Source: Virgibacillus ndiopensis
Lineage (GTDB): Bacteria; Bacillota; Bacilli; Bacillales; Amphibacillaceae
Direction of reading: 5' to 3'
Length of the DNA: 64,000 bases
Assembly: GCF_900187325.1 (NCBI RefSeq)
Contig: NZ_FZMZ01000005.1
Location: 744,001-808,000, forward strand
Shown here: positions 63,726 to 64,000 of the stretch, piece by piece
Numbering within the stretch: position 1 is the first letter of the stretch
Layout of the letters: every line of letters starts with the position of its first letter
Translations under genes and position numbers: made by a program
Notes under the pieces: generated by a model
Told to the model about the DNA's origin: nothing
Database searches by the model: none
The model's input: only the letters and a program-made list of their open reading frames with translations

Positions 63726-63974
63726 TTAATTGCCCCCACTATTACCCCTTAGATGATTCCATCCAAATATTTTACCCAGAATAAATACCGGAATAAGCAT
63801 TACGATAAAAAATGAAATAGTATAAGCAGTTCCTTCATCTTCAAATATACCAATAAATAACAAGAAATCTCCTAATTTTGCGGCAAACCAAAAAAGAAAT
63901 TCATATAAATAATTATAGAGTGTCTTTAAGACATCAAGAATTCCAAGTAACATCTCACGAATAAATTCCTCCAT
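63726..63974 (-). CDS. small membrane protein, unknown function
   Basis: This 82-residue protein starts Met-Glu-Glu-Phe-Ile-Arg-Glu-Met and has two or three hydrophobic stretches (about residues 10-45 and 50-68). It ends with a short Gly/Asn-rich tail. A GAGGGTGGGG site precedes the ATG. No family is recognised. It is upstream of the decayed lipoprotein gene on the same strand, so the two may once have been a unit. Confidence 0.6.
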   Translation of the reverse strand: MEEFIREMLLGILDVLKTLYNYLYEFLFWFAAKLGDFLLFIGIFEDEGTAYTISFFIVMLIPVFILGKIFGWNHLRGNSGGN

Positions 63975-64000
63975 TTTAACCCCACCCTCTATAAATATTG

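Overview
The window is a low-GC chromosomal segment from an endospore-forming member of the Bacillaceae. Gene order follows the Bacillus subtilis yqf/yqe region (nfo-cshB-yqfO-trmK-cccA-sigA-dnaG ... yqeH-yqeG-sda) almost gene for gene. Sporulation genes (spoIIP, gpr, sigK, sda, yqfC/yqfD), strong GGAGG-type ribosome binding sites with frequent TTG/GTG starts, an Mrp Na+/H+ antiporter cluster and a MITE-like intergenic element all fit a salt- or alkali-tolerant genus near Oceanobacillus, Virgibacillus or Lentibacillus. The genus is inferred, not proven. No rRNA, tRNA, CRISPR array, prophage or intact transposase gene was seen.

Layout. 1-2.6 kb: start of a Na/Pi cotransporter gene, a structured intergenic element, a stand-alone NfeD protein, a LysM-like protein and two small conserved genes. 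2.6-11 kb (minus): DNA repair (nfo), RNA helicase (cshB), yqfO, trmK, cytochrome c (cccA), a conserved membrane protein, and the sigA-dnaG macromolecular synthesis pair. 11-18.3 kb (minus): ppsR and ccpN (control of PEP/pyruvate and gluconeogenesis), glyQS behind a glycine T-box, recO, yqzL and era. 18.6-28 kb (minus): dgkA, ybeY, pgpH, phoH, yqfD, yqfC, the sigma-W flotillin operon (yqeZ-floA-small gene), yqeY and rpsU. 28-32 kb (minus): deoC, mtaB, rsmE, prmA. 32-37.4 kb (minus): the class I heat-shock operon hrcA-grpE-dnaK-dnaJ with a perfect CIRCE. 37-45 kb: hemW, lepA, yqxA, spoIIP, gpr, rpsT (plus), holA. 45-54 kb: yqzM (plus), the competence genes comEC-comEB-comEA, then yqeM, rsfS, yqeK, nadD, yhbY, aroE, yqeH, yqeG (ribosome assembly, NAD and shikimate functions). 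54.7-61.4 kb (plus): sda behind a cluster of DnaA boxes, an mrp operon that lacks mrpB, and an uninterrupted sigK. 61.4-64 kb (minus): yrhC, mtnN, yrrS, a decayed lipoprotein gene and a small membrane protein.

Most genes are ordinary housekeeping. The best points for a second look are the mrp operon without mrpB, a 25-residue cysteine-rich ORF with a strong Shine-Dalgarno upstream of dnaG, a 236-bp element with terminal inverted repeats between dnaJ and prmA, structured intergenic elements at about 0.36 kb and 43.9 kb, and the DnaA-box cluster at sda. I found no convincing new multi-gene system. Start codons were moved from the longest ORF wherever a ribosome binding site and family N-terminus supported it.
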